From NCBI GenBank assembly GCA_003344405.1, contig NOWV01000078.1, positions 186,001 through 250,000 of the forward strand: a stretch of DNA of 64,000 bases, read 5' to 3'. Under the pieces are notes generated by a model that worked only from the letters and a program-made list of their open reading frames with translations, was not told the DNA's origin and made no database searches. The stretch comes from Trichoplax sp. H2. Lineage: Eukaryota; Placozoa; Uniplacotomia; Trichoplacea. The translations under genes and the position numbers were made by a program. Position 1 is the first letter of the stretch, and each line of letters starts with the position of its first letter. Shown here in pieces: positions 33,290 through 46,600 of the stretch.

Positions 33290-33960
33290 AATTTTGAAAC
33301 CAAAATCATTCACAGTCACGGTAGCAGAGGCGCACGGCAAATTCCAAATACTGTAATCTCTTGTACAGTACTGGAAATACTTGTAATAGACGAGACTGTA
33401 GAGGAAATTATTAATACAGGCGTAGTATTGCTCATTCAACTCAATTTTGTATAATTTACTTGACAGGAAAAAGAAAATAAAATAATATCAACGAAACGCG
33501 ATATCTCTACAGTGTCGTCTACACGATTTCAAGGTGACACCAAAGAAATCAGTCCAGTCTTAACCAAAAATCATTCAAACGCGCACAGCAAATTCTCAAT
33601 TATCTGATCGCTTTCTACTTGTAATATACTATATACTAGTGTATAGGACATTTTATTGGGTAGTCCACCATCGCTCATTGAACCAACTTTTGTAAAATGG
33701 AAATTTACTTTGACAGCAAGTTAAATAATAATAATAATCATATCAAAGAAATGATATCACTGTACACAGTGTACAGTGGACCCAGAACTACCGTCTGCAG
33801 GATGTCAAGGTGATACCAAGGAAATAAGTTAATTCTTAACAAATCAAAATCGTTCCACGTTACAGACCATACGCGCACGGTAAATTGTAAATAGTCTGAT
33901 GTCTTTCTACTTGTAATGTATGGAGGAGATTGTACATGTAATGTAGTAAATTCTATCTTA
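33290..33960. repeat. diverged tandem repeat, three copies of ~250-290 bp
   Basis: A shared order of blocks recurs: gcgcac(g/a)g(c/t)aaatt at about 33331, 33582 and 33874; tctacttgtaat about 50 bp later in copies 2 and 3; ttt(a)ctttgacag at 33455-33720; and aggtgaNaccaa(a/g)gaaat before the next unit. Divergence is substantial, so the array is old. Confidence 0.75.
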
Positions 33961-34246
33961 TATTAGAATGGAAGCCAATTTTTCAGTCATCAAAATGGCC
34001 GAAAAAACGGAAATCACTACCGTTGACAAATTTTTCTTAGAAGAGATTGTCTCAGGTTAGCATGTGTGCGTCAAGTGGTTGACTCGAAAGTGATGATGCG
34101 CTTCGGTACTGTGAAGCGCGAATATTCCCACGAGCGATTTGTGGGCAAACAATATAGCCTTTGATGCGAGTGATGTGCATATCATGTGATGCATGAGCTG
34201 ACGCCATTGTGATAACAACTTGTCACTGCTGATAAATCTGGCTAGG

Positions 34247-34660
34247 TATACTGTACAGTACAGTACAGTACAAGTACAGTACAGTACAGTACAGTACTGT
34301 GGGACTCACAGAAGAAGATCTACAGTACAGTACTGTACTGTAGATCGCGAAGTCCGTGTCACTGTCATACAGTACAGTACAGTAAAGGAGAGACCGAGTT
34401 GGGCTTTTGACTTTTGGTGCTTAGGGACTATACTGTACTGTACAGTACAGTCTGTACTACACTGAATGGGTACTAGTAGTTCAGTACACTGCGTAAAGTG
34501 CTACAGTACGGAGCGCGTCTGGAAACAAATGTCCCCTGCAGTAAATACTGTAGACGACGGTACGTACTGTGCGTGCTACGTCAGCGAACCACGTACTGTG
34601 TACAAGACATCAAGGCTATACTGTACTGTACTGTGTACAGTACTGTACAGTGCTGTACCC
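34247..34660. repeat. second cluster of GTACAGTAC/GTACTGTAC palindromic units
   Basis: Runs of TACAGTACAGTA and the inverted TACTGTACTGTA fill 34247-34300, 34320-34345, 34367-34385, 34430-34452 and 34618-34660. The longest block repeats CAGTA at a 5-bp step (TACAG TACAG). The cluster ends about 130 bp upstream of the TRNAU1AP start codon and resembles the one at 12118-12500. Confidence 0.92.
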
Positions 34661-34792
34661 TACTATAAAGAGCTGAGACAATTCCACTGCCCATGTGCAT
34701 TGTATCTTGGAACACGTTGACATCAAAGGCACATTTCCAGTGGAACCTTGCTGTAAATTACTTCAAAGAAATTGAAAGCAAATTCATTCATC

Positions 34793-37700
34793 ATGAGCAC
34801 CCTTTGGATGGGAGATGTAAGTAAAAATGAGCTCTTATCGATTAATCTACTTGTTGATTACAATCTGTAGAGTGCAAATGATCAAGTGTATTGGATGGAT
34901 AGTCCTAACGTTAAGGGATTCATGGTGTATGATGCAACAATGACATTATCTTCTGGCTTGACTTTCTGTCGGTCATTGCAGGTTGTTATGGTGAATTCGA
35001 CTCCAATGATAGAGTAGTTCAAAAGTCCAAATACTAAAACTCACAAGTCGAAATCGTCCATACTTGTTATACCAATCAGTTATTGTAGTAAATTATGATG
35101 CTCATATTGTAGCAATATCATTGACTTTCCCTTCAAACTAGAATGATAACAATTACGAAAGAATGGACACCACTGCGGCCTTACCATAGCAATTCTATGA
35201 ACATCATGATAGTCTTGAAACACATTGCATTGAAATCATTCAATACGCGTATACTAGACAAAAATGGCTACTACATGGTAGGGTAGTTCAAAAGTCCAAT
35301 TAGTAAACCTTGCAGGTCCAAATCGTCTATAAACGATGGTAATTAGTCCATGGATTAAAGTAAATTGATTATTTTACACCTCCGTAGAACCTAACCTTGC
35401 AGCTGTACCTTAATATCTTATCAACATAGCTGACATACAGTACACATACTCTACTTGTGTGCACTGCATGGACTTGAAGACAGTTGACAAAAATGGCCGC
35501 AGACGATCTACTAGAACAACGTTAGAAAAAATTTGACATCAATATGGCTCGATATTTTTTCTCCTTAAATAGTCATCATTTGCTCAGCATATTATTAAAG
35601 TGAAAACAGACTGTCACTACCATTGCAAACATAGCATGATGACATCAAAGTTAGCGTTGGCTGGATGCTTACGTAACATGTCATCAGCTTTTCCTCTGGA
35701 TAGGGTGACTTTTGTCGAGCGTTGCTACAAATTGCTCTTTCCATCAACTTGGCCACCTTGTTATTGAAAAGATAATACACTCTCTCGTGTTCTGCTTCAA
35801 CACTATGCTATAATTACATACTAATTAGCATTAAGCCTATCCGACATGTAATCAGCCTTTCATTTTAGACTAAAATATCAAGTTCTTTTGGAAGGGCTCA
35901 TTCAGTAATCGCTATTGCTACCATTGATGAAGTCATGTTTCTGTACAGTATATATATATTCGTACACTTGCTCAAGCATCCCATTTCACCAACTAAGATA
36001 GAATTGATTTTGCAATGCATTCTTATTCGTAGCTAACATTCTACCTATGCTATAGAAGTACCTAAATTACTTGCATGTACAGTAAGCAATGTTCCATTCT
36101 ACCAGACAGCATTGCTCCTGTAATTGTAGTATACTTTAATTTGCTCTACGTAGCTACAAAAATCAAATCAGAAAAATCTCTTAACAATCAAAATAATGAC
36201 GACATCTCTGTAGAATATTACAAGGCTCTTTTTACTGGGAAGTCATATTAGATTTGATAATATGATCTTTCTAGACAATGAGTCAAACCTTACATCTGTA
36301 ATCATGATAGTGTATTAGAAGTTTTCATATCTTTATTTGAAATCGTACCTATCACACTACTCTCTTAAACATGATTTTCTAGCTGTCTATGAGGTACTTC
36401 TGCCTAATCAACTAAATACGATATACAGTAATATCAACCTTCATGTACTGTATTGAATTCAGTTGTTGTATACGTTGTAGCAAGAAAATCCTCTTCCAAG
36501 TGATGACGACATCTTCCTGCATACTACTAATGACTTTCAATCGGCATTGTTACATTAATTTCAATAGTAAAAATAGCTTTCTCATGCACTAATGGCTAAT
36601 GATGGCAATTTCATCTGTATGCATAGAGAGTTATCCTCGATTAGTTATTATTAGGTGTTACTAATTACTTTGATGGTAAAGAACTGTAATCGCAATCACG
36701 CACTATTTAACCTTTTTATGTAATTTTAATCGTAGCCATCATTCTATCAACTTAAACGTAATGTAATTCAAGCCCTAATGATCTATTTTCTATGTGTATC
36801 AGTTGGAGACGTACATGGATGAAACATTCATTAGGAATGCCTTTGCATCCGTTGGTAGAACTGTTTTATCGGTTAAATTGATCAGAAATCGCGTTGTGGG
36901 GTAAGTAATAAATAGATTAAGTTCATCACGATACATGAAATTCTATTTTTCTCAACTTAATGTGGTTATACAAAGTAAGCAATCATAGTCGATTATTTGC
37001 TTTGAGAAACTAGGATACTGTATGCAAAATGACCTCATCGTAGTTTTGGATAGAGGATCTGCAGTACCCGTATTACAACTTGTACAGATACAGTTCAGTA
37101 CTACCATTTATTGATATGTTTATATTTTTATTAGTCAATTGTATAGCTTTCGTACGCGAAATCTTTTCTATAATTTTATTTATAATATCACTGAAATCTG
37201 TACGGTACGCATGACAGTGATCCTTGCGTTTACACGAAGCAATGGTTATCATTTTTTAATCAGTTATTTACTTTTCCTAAGTAAAATCTTCTCCATCATT
37301 AATTTTTGAATGTTAACACATATCCTAGTGGTCCGGCGGGCTATTGCTTTGTTGATTTCCCCGATCCACAATCAGCTGAGGATTGCTTGAAGCAAGTTAA
37401 TGGATTACCATTACCCGGCAGTAACCCGGTAAATATGATTGGTTTAAAATTAATCCAGACAATGCATATTACAGATAGTTATCATGCTTTTTCCGTTTAT
37501 GTTACCCAGTGAAGTTATATTTTAACTTTAAGAATCTGTTATTGACTCGTTATTCCTTAAATATCTAGCAAAAGAGGTTCAAGTTAAACTGGGCTACTCA
37601 TGGTGCTAGAGATGCTGGGTTAGTGCTATATAAGAGTCGTACTGTATTTCAAAGAAGGCAAAAAGATATCTTATTACTATATGCAATTGAATGATACTTT

Positions 37701-39059
37701 AATATTTATTAATTTATTTATGTCAATATGACTATTGCTATCACAATGTTAGTAACCCGGAATTTTCAATATTTGTCGGTGATTTAACCCCGGATGTTAC
37801 CGATCTTGTATTACGAGTAAGTACCAATATTCAAATACTGCTTATTATTTAATCGATTATTCTAGCGAATATTGAATGCTATTTACAACCTTGCTTGTAG
37901 AATTTTTTCTGTGAGAGATTTCCATCTTGTAAGGGTGCAAAAGGTATCGTCAATTATTATCTTTATTAAAATATTTACAATCTCAGATGTCGAACAAGCA
38001 ATGCTTCTCATTCACTTTACTACATTATAAATTTATTGTTATCACATTCTGGTCAACTGAGCATAAGTAACATCAAAGGTCATTTCTTATATTTACTTTT
38101 TCACAGTGGTAATCGATCAAGGTGGCAATTCAAGGTATGAATCAGATACGAGTAAATTCTAATTTGTTCTATCAGTAGCTTCTGCTTTAGTTATTGTCTT
38201 ACTAATTAGTATAATTTGGTGAAATTTTATAGAGGCTATGGCTTTGTACGCTTTGGTGATGAAAACGAGCATACAAGAGCCTTAAATGAGATGCAGGGTG
38301 CTTCTGGATGCGGTGGAAGACCAATTCGTGTCAGCCTGGCGACGCCAAAAAAGTATTTGTTTATCTATACTTGTATCTTTAAATCTCATTAATCTATTAT
38401 ATAGCTTCAATTAAAAAATTAGTAAATATCTTTTGCATTATATGACAAATCTGTAGTCGAAATTACCACTGTAACACTTTTTATGATGAATAACTGTAGA
38501 ACAATGAATCAAATGCAACAGCATCAACCCCATCAACAACAATATTACGACCAATTTGCACAATATCAAATGCAACAAGCTTATATGGCTGCATGGCAAT
38601 ATCAAATGCAGCAAGCTCAATATTTGCAGTACCCATATCAAACAAATACGGATAATTCCCAACTACAGGTAATCGTATATAGCTCGTAGTATAAGTACTA
38701 TTTTGACTATAACACGTATACAATTGTGCTGCATTATTAGAATAATACGTGTTTCTGTTATGTAATTGATAAAGATTCGTTTATTTTCAGGCGCAGGCAC
38801 AGAATTCAACAAACGATACTACCGAACCACTAGATAACACATTAGAAGATGATGACGTTGATAAGTTAAATACTAATTTCGTTAATCAGCAACAGGTAAT
38901 TTAAAATTATATCCAAAAATATCGAATAACTGTTACCACTACTTATAAATGACACTTTTAACCAGCGTCTTCTCCGATATTTTTTAGAGTTTGCTCTTAA
39001 AATCTCTAAAGAGTAGGTGGATGGCAGCTGACCAGTTACTAAATGCTAATGGAAATTAA
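34793..39059 (+). CDS. TRNAU1AP: tRNA selenocysteine 1-associated protein (SECp43), two RRMs
   Basis: Eleven exons: 34793-34816, 36803-36900, 37329-37428, 37569-37618, 37753-37816, 37901-37943, 38107-38134, 38233-38352, 38500-38668, 38791-38895 and 38988-39059; 290 aa (human 287), phases consistent. The start [10 protein letters not shown] with [11 protein letters not shown] and [13 protein letters not shown] forms RRM1, where PAGYCFV is RNP1. [11 protein letters not shown] links to RRM2: [40 protein letters not shown] Gln/Tyr-rich segment (about residues 170-220) follows, then an acidic tail ending [14 protein letters not shown]. In other animals this protein binds tRNA-Sec with SEPSECS and EFsec and supports selenoprotein synthesis. 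Intron 1 is nearly 2 kb and carries a diverged repeat. The 28-nt exon 7 is unusually small. It is divergent from the SUN gene. Confidence 0.95.
35013..35335. repeat. diverged direct repeat in TRNAU1AP intron 1
   Basis: The block gtagttcaaaagtccaa starts at 35013 and recurs at 35282, each followed by a related ~35-bp stretch ending aaatcgtc(c/t)at. Spacing is about 269 bp. It is probably an old local duplication. Confidence 0.6.
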
Positions 39060-40636
39060 TCGTTAGCTGTTAATAATAATTTTCGTATTCATTTTATTCA
39101 GTATAATTTTTCACTTTAATAATCTCGTATTACTTGGAACATTTTATGTGCAGTTGTAATCCAAGACATTAATCCAGTTTGCTTTTTGATTAGCTTAATT
39201 AGCTTAAATGATTTACACATTACTGAATTGATTCTGTTTCTTCGTCACGAGAGTTGTGCTCTGCGGAGAAAGAAGCTGTTTATTGTTTAAAAATGTGTAT
39301 AATTTCGAAAACTTTATGTGATATTTTGTAAAGAGATTGTTTTAGATACCATCGCCGACAACAGTGGCAAAATTATTGATAGATGGTAACGACGAAGATT
39401 TAGATCTATTTGTTGCATTTAAATTATTATTACTCCAGTATGTATGTACTAATTATTCCTGCACATTGTTATTCTAAGCATATAACATTACTTTGTTTTC
39501 ATCACATTCCCGAAAATCTGCTAATTATTAGGTTAACATAGAATGTTGACTGGTAGATCATGACTAGATTCATGATATCTGACTATCGATAATAATATGT
39601 GATAATTAATCAATTATCTAAAGTAGTATTACTGGAAGAAAAACAAATTAACATATTCACCGTCCTAATTCTAAATAATAAAGAAGCTAATCGTGGGCTA
39701 TTGAATCAGATGAATGTGTAGTAAAATATTTACTTACAAAACTTTGTATATGTTATCGCATGAATCATACATCTTCGTATATCATAGTATGTACAATACT
39801 TGTATGGGCCCATCTTGAGCAAAGCAATGATTGCCCTATTCACCACATTCATTTACATGCTCCACTGTACGAATGTATTCACCGTATTCATACTTGTTTT
39901 TCATACGTATACGCACGCCACTATCATATTCATCGCTAGTGTTGCTATTGTGAAGAAATATCGCTCTAGTCTCGTGCCGCCCTCCAACATTCACGATTTC
40001 AAACAATCGGCAATATAGATGGACAATGGTGCATATTATTAATGTAATCAATCCATTCTTATGTATATCGAATAGGTCAAAGTAGTTGTTGTGCCGCTAC
40101 GTTTCATGCAGTTAATCGGAGTTTTTTTACCTAAATCATATCACTTTGAATCCACCAGCTTGCAGTCACACGAAAAGGGGTTATGGCTCTATCGTTAGCA
40201 TCAGGATCCAATTTCTTAACTACAGGAATGATATGAATCAATTGATTTAGAGTATTAGTCCAAAACTAAGAAGGAAGATATTAAAAACAGTCTAGTTTAA
40301 TCAGGCTGCCTGTCTATTGCATTCCAAGATCATTTTAAAGACTCTTTTGGAAGGTTTTAAAAGAATGGTGACCAACCTAATTTATCAAATCATTTTTTAA
40401 AATCAAGGCTGCTCAATATCATTTGCTTTCATATTGCTTACGAAAATTCGACAGGTTTAAAAACAATATCTTTGGAAGTGATTAGCTTAAAGTAACCTGT
40501 TGGATCAATATTAAGATAAAATGTTACGATAGTATCTCTTAGTTACAATTAACCTCGATCAAAAAACATAATTCATACATATTCTCCCTCTGACTGCCTT
40601 GGTAATAATAACTCGATCGTTTACTCTATTTATAGC
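39060..40636. other. intergenic spacer; one exon-like block
   Basis: No complete gene. The block 39346-39437 is open, is preceded by a good acceptor (ttgttttag) and is followed by a donor-like gtatgt. It would encode IPSPTTVAKLLIDGNDEDLD and then a leucine-rich end. It is in phase with TRNAU1AP exon 10 and so could be an alternative last exon, but there is no family support. The rest shows nothing. Confidence 0.4.
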
Positions 40637-43600
40637 ATGACGAATCAATTATGCCCATGGTATTTAATTCTAATCACCTTAATAAGCACTTTGGTAAGAA
40701 ATTTTACTTTTAACCTAAATCTTAACAAAACCTTAGCTAATTTTTTTTTAATCCAATGCTATTATGCCTAATTGAAAAGAGAAATATCACTTTTGACAAT
40801 AATCTTCACAATTCTGTGCCATAAAAATTCATTCAAACTTAGAAAAAGCCAAACTACTTGTATTTACACTATATTCTGTCGTTTGGAAGGAGTAAATCGG
40901 GTCTTCATGTCGTCTTTATATTGAACATGGTTGACCAAACATACATGGACTAGCATCGTGCAACGATAAATCTCGGCTCTTGCTACTCGCCAATGCAAAT
41001 ATTATGATAAACCAGTCGATCCCTCGCTCGTTATACTTTGCGTGCTATACTGCATCAACTATACTTATACCTTTTACTTTACACATGTTGGGATAGATTG
41101 GATTAATTTATACCTTAGTGAACGAACTATGGTTAAAATTTCGGTCGTTTACACGTTAATGTTAGTAGATAACTATTTCATTCTCTTATATAGTAGTATT
41201 AGAATTCAAGATAGAGAAGCAGGTTCTGACTATAGTCCATTTGTGATTCTACCGACTGAATAACCTAAGCTTCTACAAATTTTATGATGGCAGATAATAG
41301 TCTCAGTAAATTAAGAATAAAAATCAAGAGATTAACATATTTTAATCGGCTAATTTAAAAGATTAAGTGAGAGGAAGTTACTTCATTTGCTAATGAGAAA
41401 TTAATATCGATTAAAATTAGATTAAGAGCAAAAATTAATCGATAGAGATATTTTAAACCAGAGATTAAGAGAGGGATAACTCCTTCCGCTGTCGATGTAA
41501 AATAACGCTGATTAATCTAAGCAAAATACGAGTTATTTTTTTAATTTCTCAACTAACCCGATCATTAAAATATTGATTTAGTTTCATTAAATTAAAGCTT
41601 CTACATCATATAGTAGTATTGTGAATTGCACAGAAATATACCATTGGAATGATGTAACGTAATATGTTTTAAATTAGAATGGTCAACGATGTTTAATTAA
41701 AAATAGATATAACTTTATAACTACGTAAATGTCTTGAAATTTAAGATTCCTTATTACAAAGCTGCTGCAAAACTTGGGATAGCCTTTCTTTCCTTCATAA
41801 TATATTTCATAACAACTATAGAGTCCTGTTAGTACAATACACTAAAGGAGCTCATTTTCAGTGCAATGCATATAGTTAAAGTATAGGATATCCCATATCT
41901 TAACTATAAATTTTAAGCCAGTACTGTAAGATTTGTAAAGGTATTAATCTATTTTAGCTAAGCCATTACCTAATAATTGTTATGGATATAGTAAAAAATG
42001 ATTGATTTGCACGTATAATATTGACTACGATCTTTATGAAGCTCTTTTTAGTTCCGAAGCCATCCTATTCTAGTTTAATGTAATTACTCAATAAAGATCG
42101 CCATAGTCGTAGCAATAGCTTCTACTTTCTAATCCTATCCAGAGTACTTTAAGCTGTGGTTAGGTATTTTTCCTAATCTAATTATTTTAGCAAGCAGGCA
42201 ATGATTGTCCATACGCGTATAATAGAATTCTACCGATTTTTAGGCTCTTTCTGATTTAACTATTTATCCTAACTTATTTTAACTTAGTAATTTGCATTCA
42301 GTCATATAATTAAGGAATAAATCCAATTATTCAGTCACATTTTCTAGATTTGGGCCTCTTTTAGCTCGACTATTTATCGCTATCTCTATGAATATAGTAT
42401 TTAATTTTCACGATCGGACAATAACCTCCATAATCACGATAATGACTAAAAAGATAATCATATTCTATAATTTTTTTACGCCTCCTTGCTCAACTATTAG
42501 TCGTAATTTAGCCTTTGATTTGGTGATGCGATATATATTCAAAACAGCAACTAAAACTGTATTTTTAGGTCCTTTCTAGTTCAGCTATCTATCCTAAGAG
42601 GCGCTATCCATTACTAATTCGATATCCGAGAGGTGGGAGCAAAAGTAATTTATTAACTGCTTAATAGTTTCAATAATGCAATGACTTTCATATCCGATTT
42701 TTTTATCCATATAATATATAGCTGTAAATAGTGCAATATGCAATGGTGGAAATGATATCCTACATTATAACAATTCTGGAACGATAACTTCCCCAAATTA
42801 TCCTGCAAATTATGCGCCACGCGAAGATTGCCGCTGGAGAATTAATATTGTAACATCATACAGGATTTTATTTAAGATATTGGTGTTAGATATTGAATAT
42901 AGTAATCAATGCCGCTTTGATTGGGTGGAGATATTTAATACTTTTGATAACGAAATTCCAGGAAGTAATGGCCAACTTATTGCACGACTCTGCGGCAATA
43001 CTGCCCCAAAGACAATCTATTCATCCATGTATCATATCGCTTATGTAGCTTTTAAGACCGATATTAATATTACCGGTAAAGGATTTGAAATGGCTTATGA
43101 AGCAGGTAATGAAAATTTATGTCAGCCTTTTACTCTATATATCTTACATTATATGTTCACTTGCTGCCTATTACACATTTGATAACTTTCTCCTCGTTAC
43201 TAACTTAAATAATGTTTGCACTTGTCGTTAGATATTATTAATGTAACGAAAATGGCAATACAAATCAATAACAAAGTAGTTCCAACATCACAAGAATTGC
43301 TAATATTGAAAGATTTTGATCTTCGCTTAACTTTTGGAGCTCCACTTTCCATTGAAAACTCCAAATGGAATTGGTATTTTAAAGGGACATCGATCTCACC
43401 AATAATTGCCACTCAAGCTGGTATCAACATTATGCATTACTCCAATGAATCAGCATTGCTAATCCCTGCCGTAACATTAAATCATGCTGGCAATTACACT
43501 TGTGTTTTAAAAACCAGGATTCAAACTATTTCTTATAGCATTGAATTAGTACCGCAAATACAGCAGATTCAAATTAAGCTAATTAAGCCATCGGTCATCT

Positions 43601-46600
43601 TAACCGGTCATAATGTAACCTTGGACTGCATTACCACTTTAACACCGGCCACTTCTGGAGACTCAACATCCCCTACCTATGTTAATAATTTTCGATGGTT
43701 TATTAATAATACTGCAATAACATCAAGTAAGTCACTGGCCTATGATATATGTATTGTACTATATATATACGAGACCGGATGCGAAATCGGTCATTTTGCA
43801 AAATGTTATGCAGTATGGTCATTTTACAAATGCTTTAGCTACAGTAGCTGTCATTTTGCAACAACAATTTTAAATGTTTTAATCCGAAGGAATTGCAACA
43901 ATTGTTGCAGCAAAATTTTCAATCCTGTAAACTGACCGGATAGTTTGCAAAATGCCCGGTCACTTTGCAAAATGTTATGCAGGTGGATTCAATTGTTGTT
44001 ATATTACGCTCAAGTCTATGTAAAGCAAAAAGATATCGTTAGCCAGCTAATACATATAGAGCAAAGAGGCGCAAAAACTTTTTCTTCTTAGATCTTGATC
44101 TATGCAATATATTTACATTATTACATACGTATATAGCATTTTAAATTCGATGACCATCATATGTAATAATACTGGAATGATCATAATTACGTGAAGCAAT
44201 TACCTTTTAAAATTTAATATTTGTATAGTAGTAAAAAGTTCAAAAATATCAACAGATAATCAAATGGTTGGTGAAAATCCACGTAATTTTACTTTTACTG
44301 TATCTCGATGAAATGATAGATTATGAAATCATAGTTGAATTATATTAATTTATGGGATATAGAAGTATTATTCCTCGACAATAATTTATTTCCTTCTATC
44401 TGTCCTCGTGACTATTCATCTTCTGCTTTAAAAACCTATCAATAAGATGCAATATCTATTATGCCGATATACACATATCTGGTCATAAAGGAAAAGCTGT
44501 CTAATTATTAAATTTAAGGGTTATTGATTAATTCCAGGCTATCCATGGTCTATCACAATGACAGGAAATAAATCAAGACTTATCATCAATAATATTCCTT
44601 TAGGAAGAACCTACGTCCAATGTCAAGTAACCAGTACAAGTAGATTTAATAAAACTGCAAGCTTCACCATCAGTAATACAGGTAGTATATCGACCACTCA
44701 GCCATCATCATCATCATCAATACCAACGACAACTATATCATCTATACAAGGTATAAGACTCGAATAAATATATTTTAATAATCAAGCATATCTACAGTAC
44801 TTAGTACATTTCACTACGAGTTGGTGGCCTAAACTGGTTTAGGCTGTAACACATATTTATAAATATTGAAGGTATATGAGCATATTTAGAATACCTTCTC
44901 TATACAAGATATAACTCTAAAACATCTTCGCTCCAAAAACAATATCGTGGCTGCTTATGCACTGTACTCAAATGTCACATCTTGCAATACAAATTCAATA
45001 TAGAGAACGCATATTACATCCATGTTATATATGCAGTATATAAAATAAATTTAATAAACAAGTAAGTTAACGCCCCAATTCTTCACAGACGTAGTATGTA
45101 ATCATTCTAATCTACTTTACTTTTCAATATATTATATGATGCTGCATATGCACACATTATCTACGATTCTTATAAAATTAATTTTACCACGTATTCATAC
45201 AGCGCACTTATACTTTAGATTTAGCATGACCTATACGACATATCATCCCTTCTATATTTTACATAATATTCCGATAGGTTAGCTACATTCGCATATTATA
45301 TTATAGATAAAGTATTACAAGTAAATTTTAATATAATAACATATATACTACAGTATGTATGTCAATATACCATATATCCTTTTGTTAACTATAGATTTGC
45401 TATGTTGTACGAATATATTTAAACCTCATTCAACGTTAACCAACCTTATATTAATTACGCTTGATACAGTTCCATTACATCATGAACAAACTTATTTCCA
45501 TTTATACTGTCTTGTAAAGCTCCTTACAACCGATAATATATTTATATCTCAGCTGAGAACGCTACTACTGCTACCTTTTATTGTCCTGCCGAGCTAAATA
45601 CAAATATAAATTGGTCTACAACAGCTGCTGGCGAAACTGCTAGAGCGCCATGCCCTTCACCAGCCAATGGTATGAACGTAATCATAACTTACTACCAAAA
45701 CTGATTAGGTTTTGTTTAATATCTAAATAGTCTGGACACTGAGCTATTCTGTATCTGTATTAGGAAGTGCAACACGTCAATGTTTACATATTTCTGGTGA
45801 TACTTTTCCAACCTGGAGCGATGTAAATACTGTAGGATGTCAATCACCTATTTTTGTTTCCATCTTAGGCAAGGTAATGATTATAGAAAATTCTATCTTA
45901 GAAAGCAACTCATATATTGCGCAACAAATCCAAGATAACTACCAAATAAGATTGATAAAGTTATTAATATTAACCTGAAATCTTTAATTTAGTTCTGGTC
46001 AAACATAGATTATATGAAATAATCAACCAATAGATTACAACTAATAATTATTTCTATTACAATTATCAACATAGGCACAAAATCCAAAACTTGATCCTAC
46101 TCAAGTAGAATCTTTATCTAATTCACTACTTGAAGCAACAAATCAAACTAGCCTCTTGGGTGGCGATTTGCTAATATCGGGGACTGTTTTAAAGAGAATT
46201 AATGAAGTCCTAATCCTACCAGTAGAATCAGAATTAAAGGCAATTCTATTAGTAGCCGACGATATACTTGTACAGTAGGCCGTTCAGATTTTTAACTTGA
46301 TGCTCAGAATTCTACGTTAAACTTTTATAGAATTAGCTGTAATTTTGCATATGAGTTCTACTAATTAAATACCATCGTTTGAGATATTTCAGCATAGAAT
46401 TCTGAACATCAAGTTAAAAATCTGAACGGTCGATAATGTACAGTTACAAGACGTCAATATAAAATTATATTTTGATTTAGTCTAGCATGATAAATTCAAT
46501 TTTATCATTTTACGTTATCATCAATTATCGTCACTTTTATTACAATACCCATTTTCTCTCTTTTATCAATAACGGAAGTCTGCATGTCCTCCCTATTTTT

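Larger units (their letters stand above)
31031..34792. other. repeat-rich spacer between divergent SUN and TRNAU1AP genes
   Basis: There is no recognised gene in 3.8 kb. The span contains a ~102-bp tandem repeat, a diverged ~250-290-bp tandem repeat, a short telomere-like motif and a dense GTACAGTAC cluster, each listed separately. Open frames at 34220-34720 are made of the palindromic repeats. Confidence 0.6.

Noticed and set aside
34220-34720. Two open frames of 81 and 84 codons
   Set aside because: They are built almost entirely from TACAGTAC repeats, which happen to lack stops, and have no family similarity.
38438-38723. Minus-strand open frames rich in Leu/His/Ile
   Set aside because: They are antisense shadows of the Gln-rich TRNAU1AP exon 38500-38668.
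41042-41263. Open frame with GIDWINLYLSERTMVK, faintly like a LINE reverse-transcriptase motif
   Set aside because: No catalytic DD motif, no flanking RT blocks and no copy elsewhere in the window. It is too weak to call.
43200-43412. Minus-strand open frame of 70 codons
   Set aside because: It is antisense to the first Ig-like exon of the GPCR.
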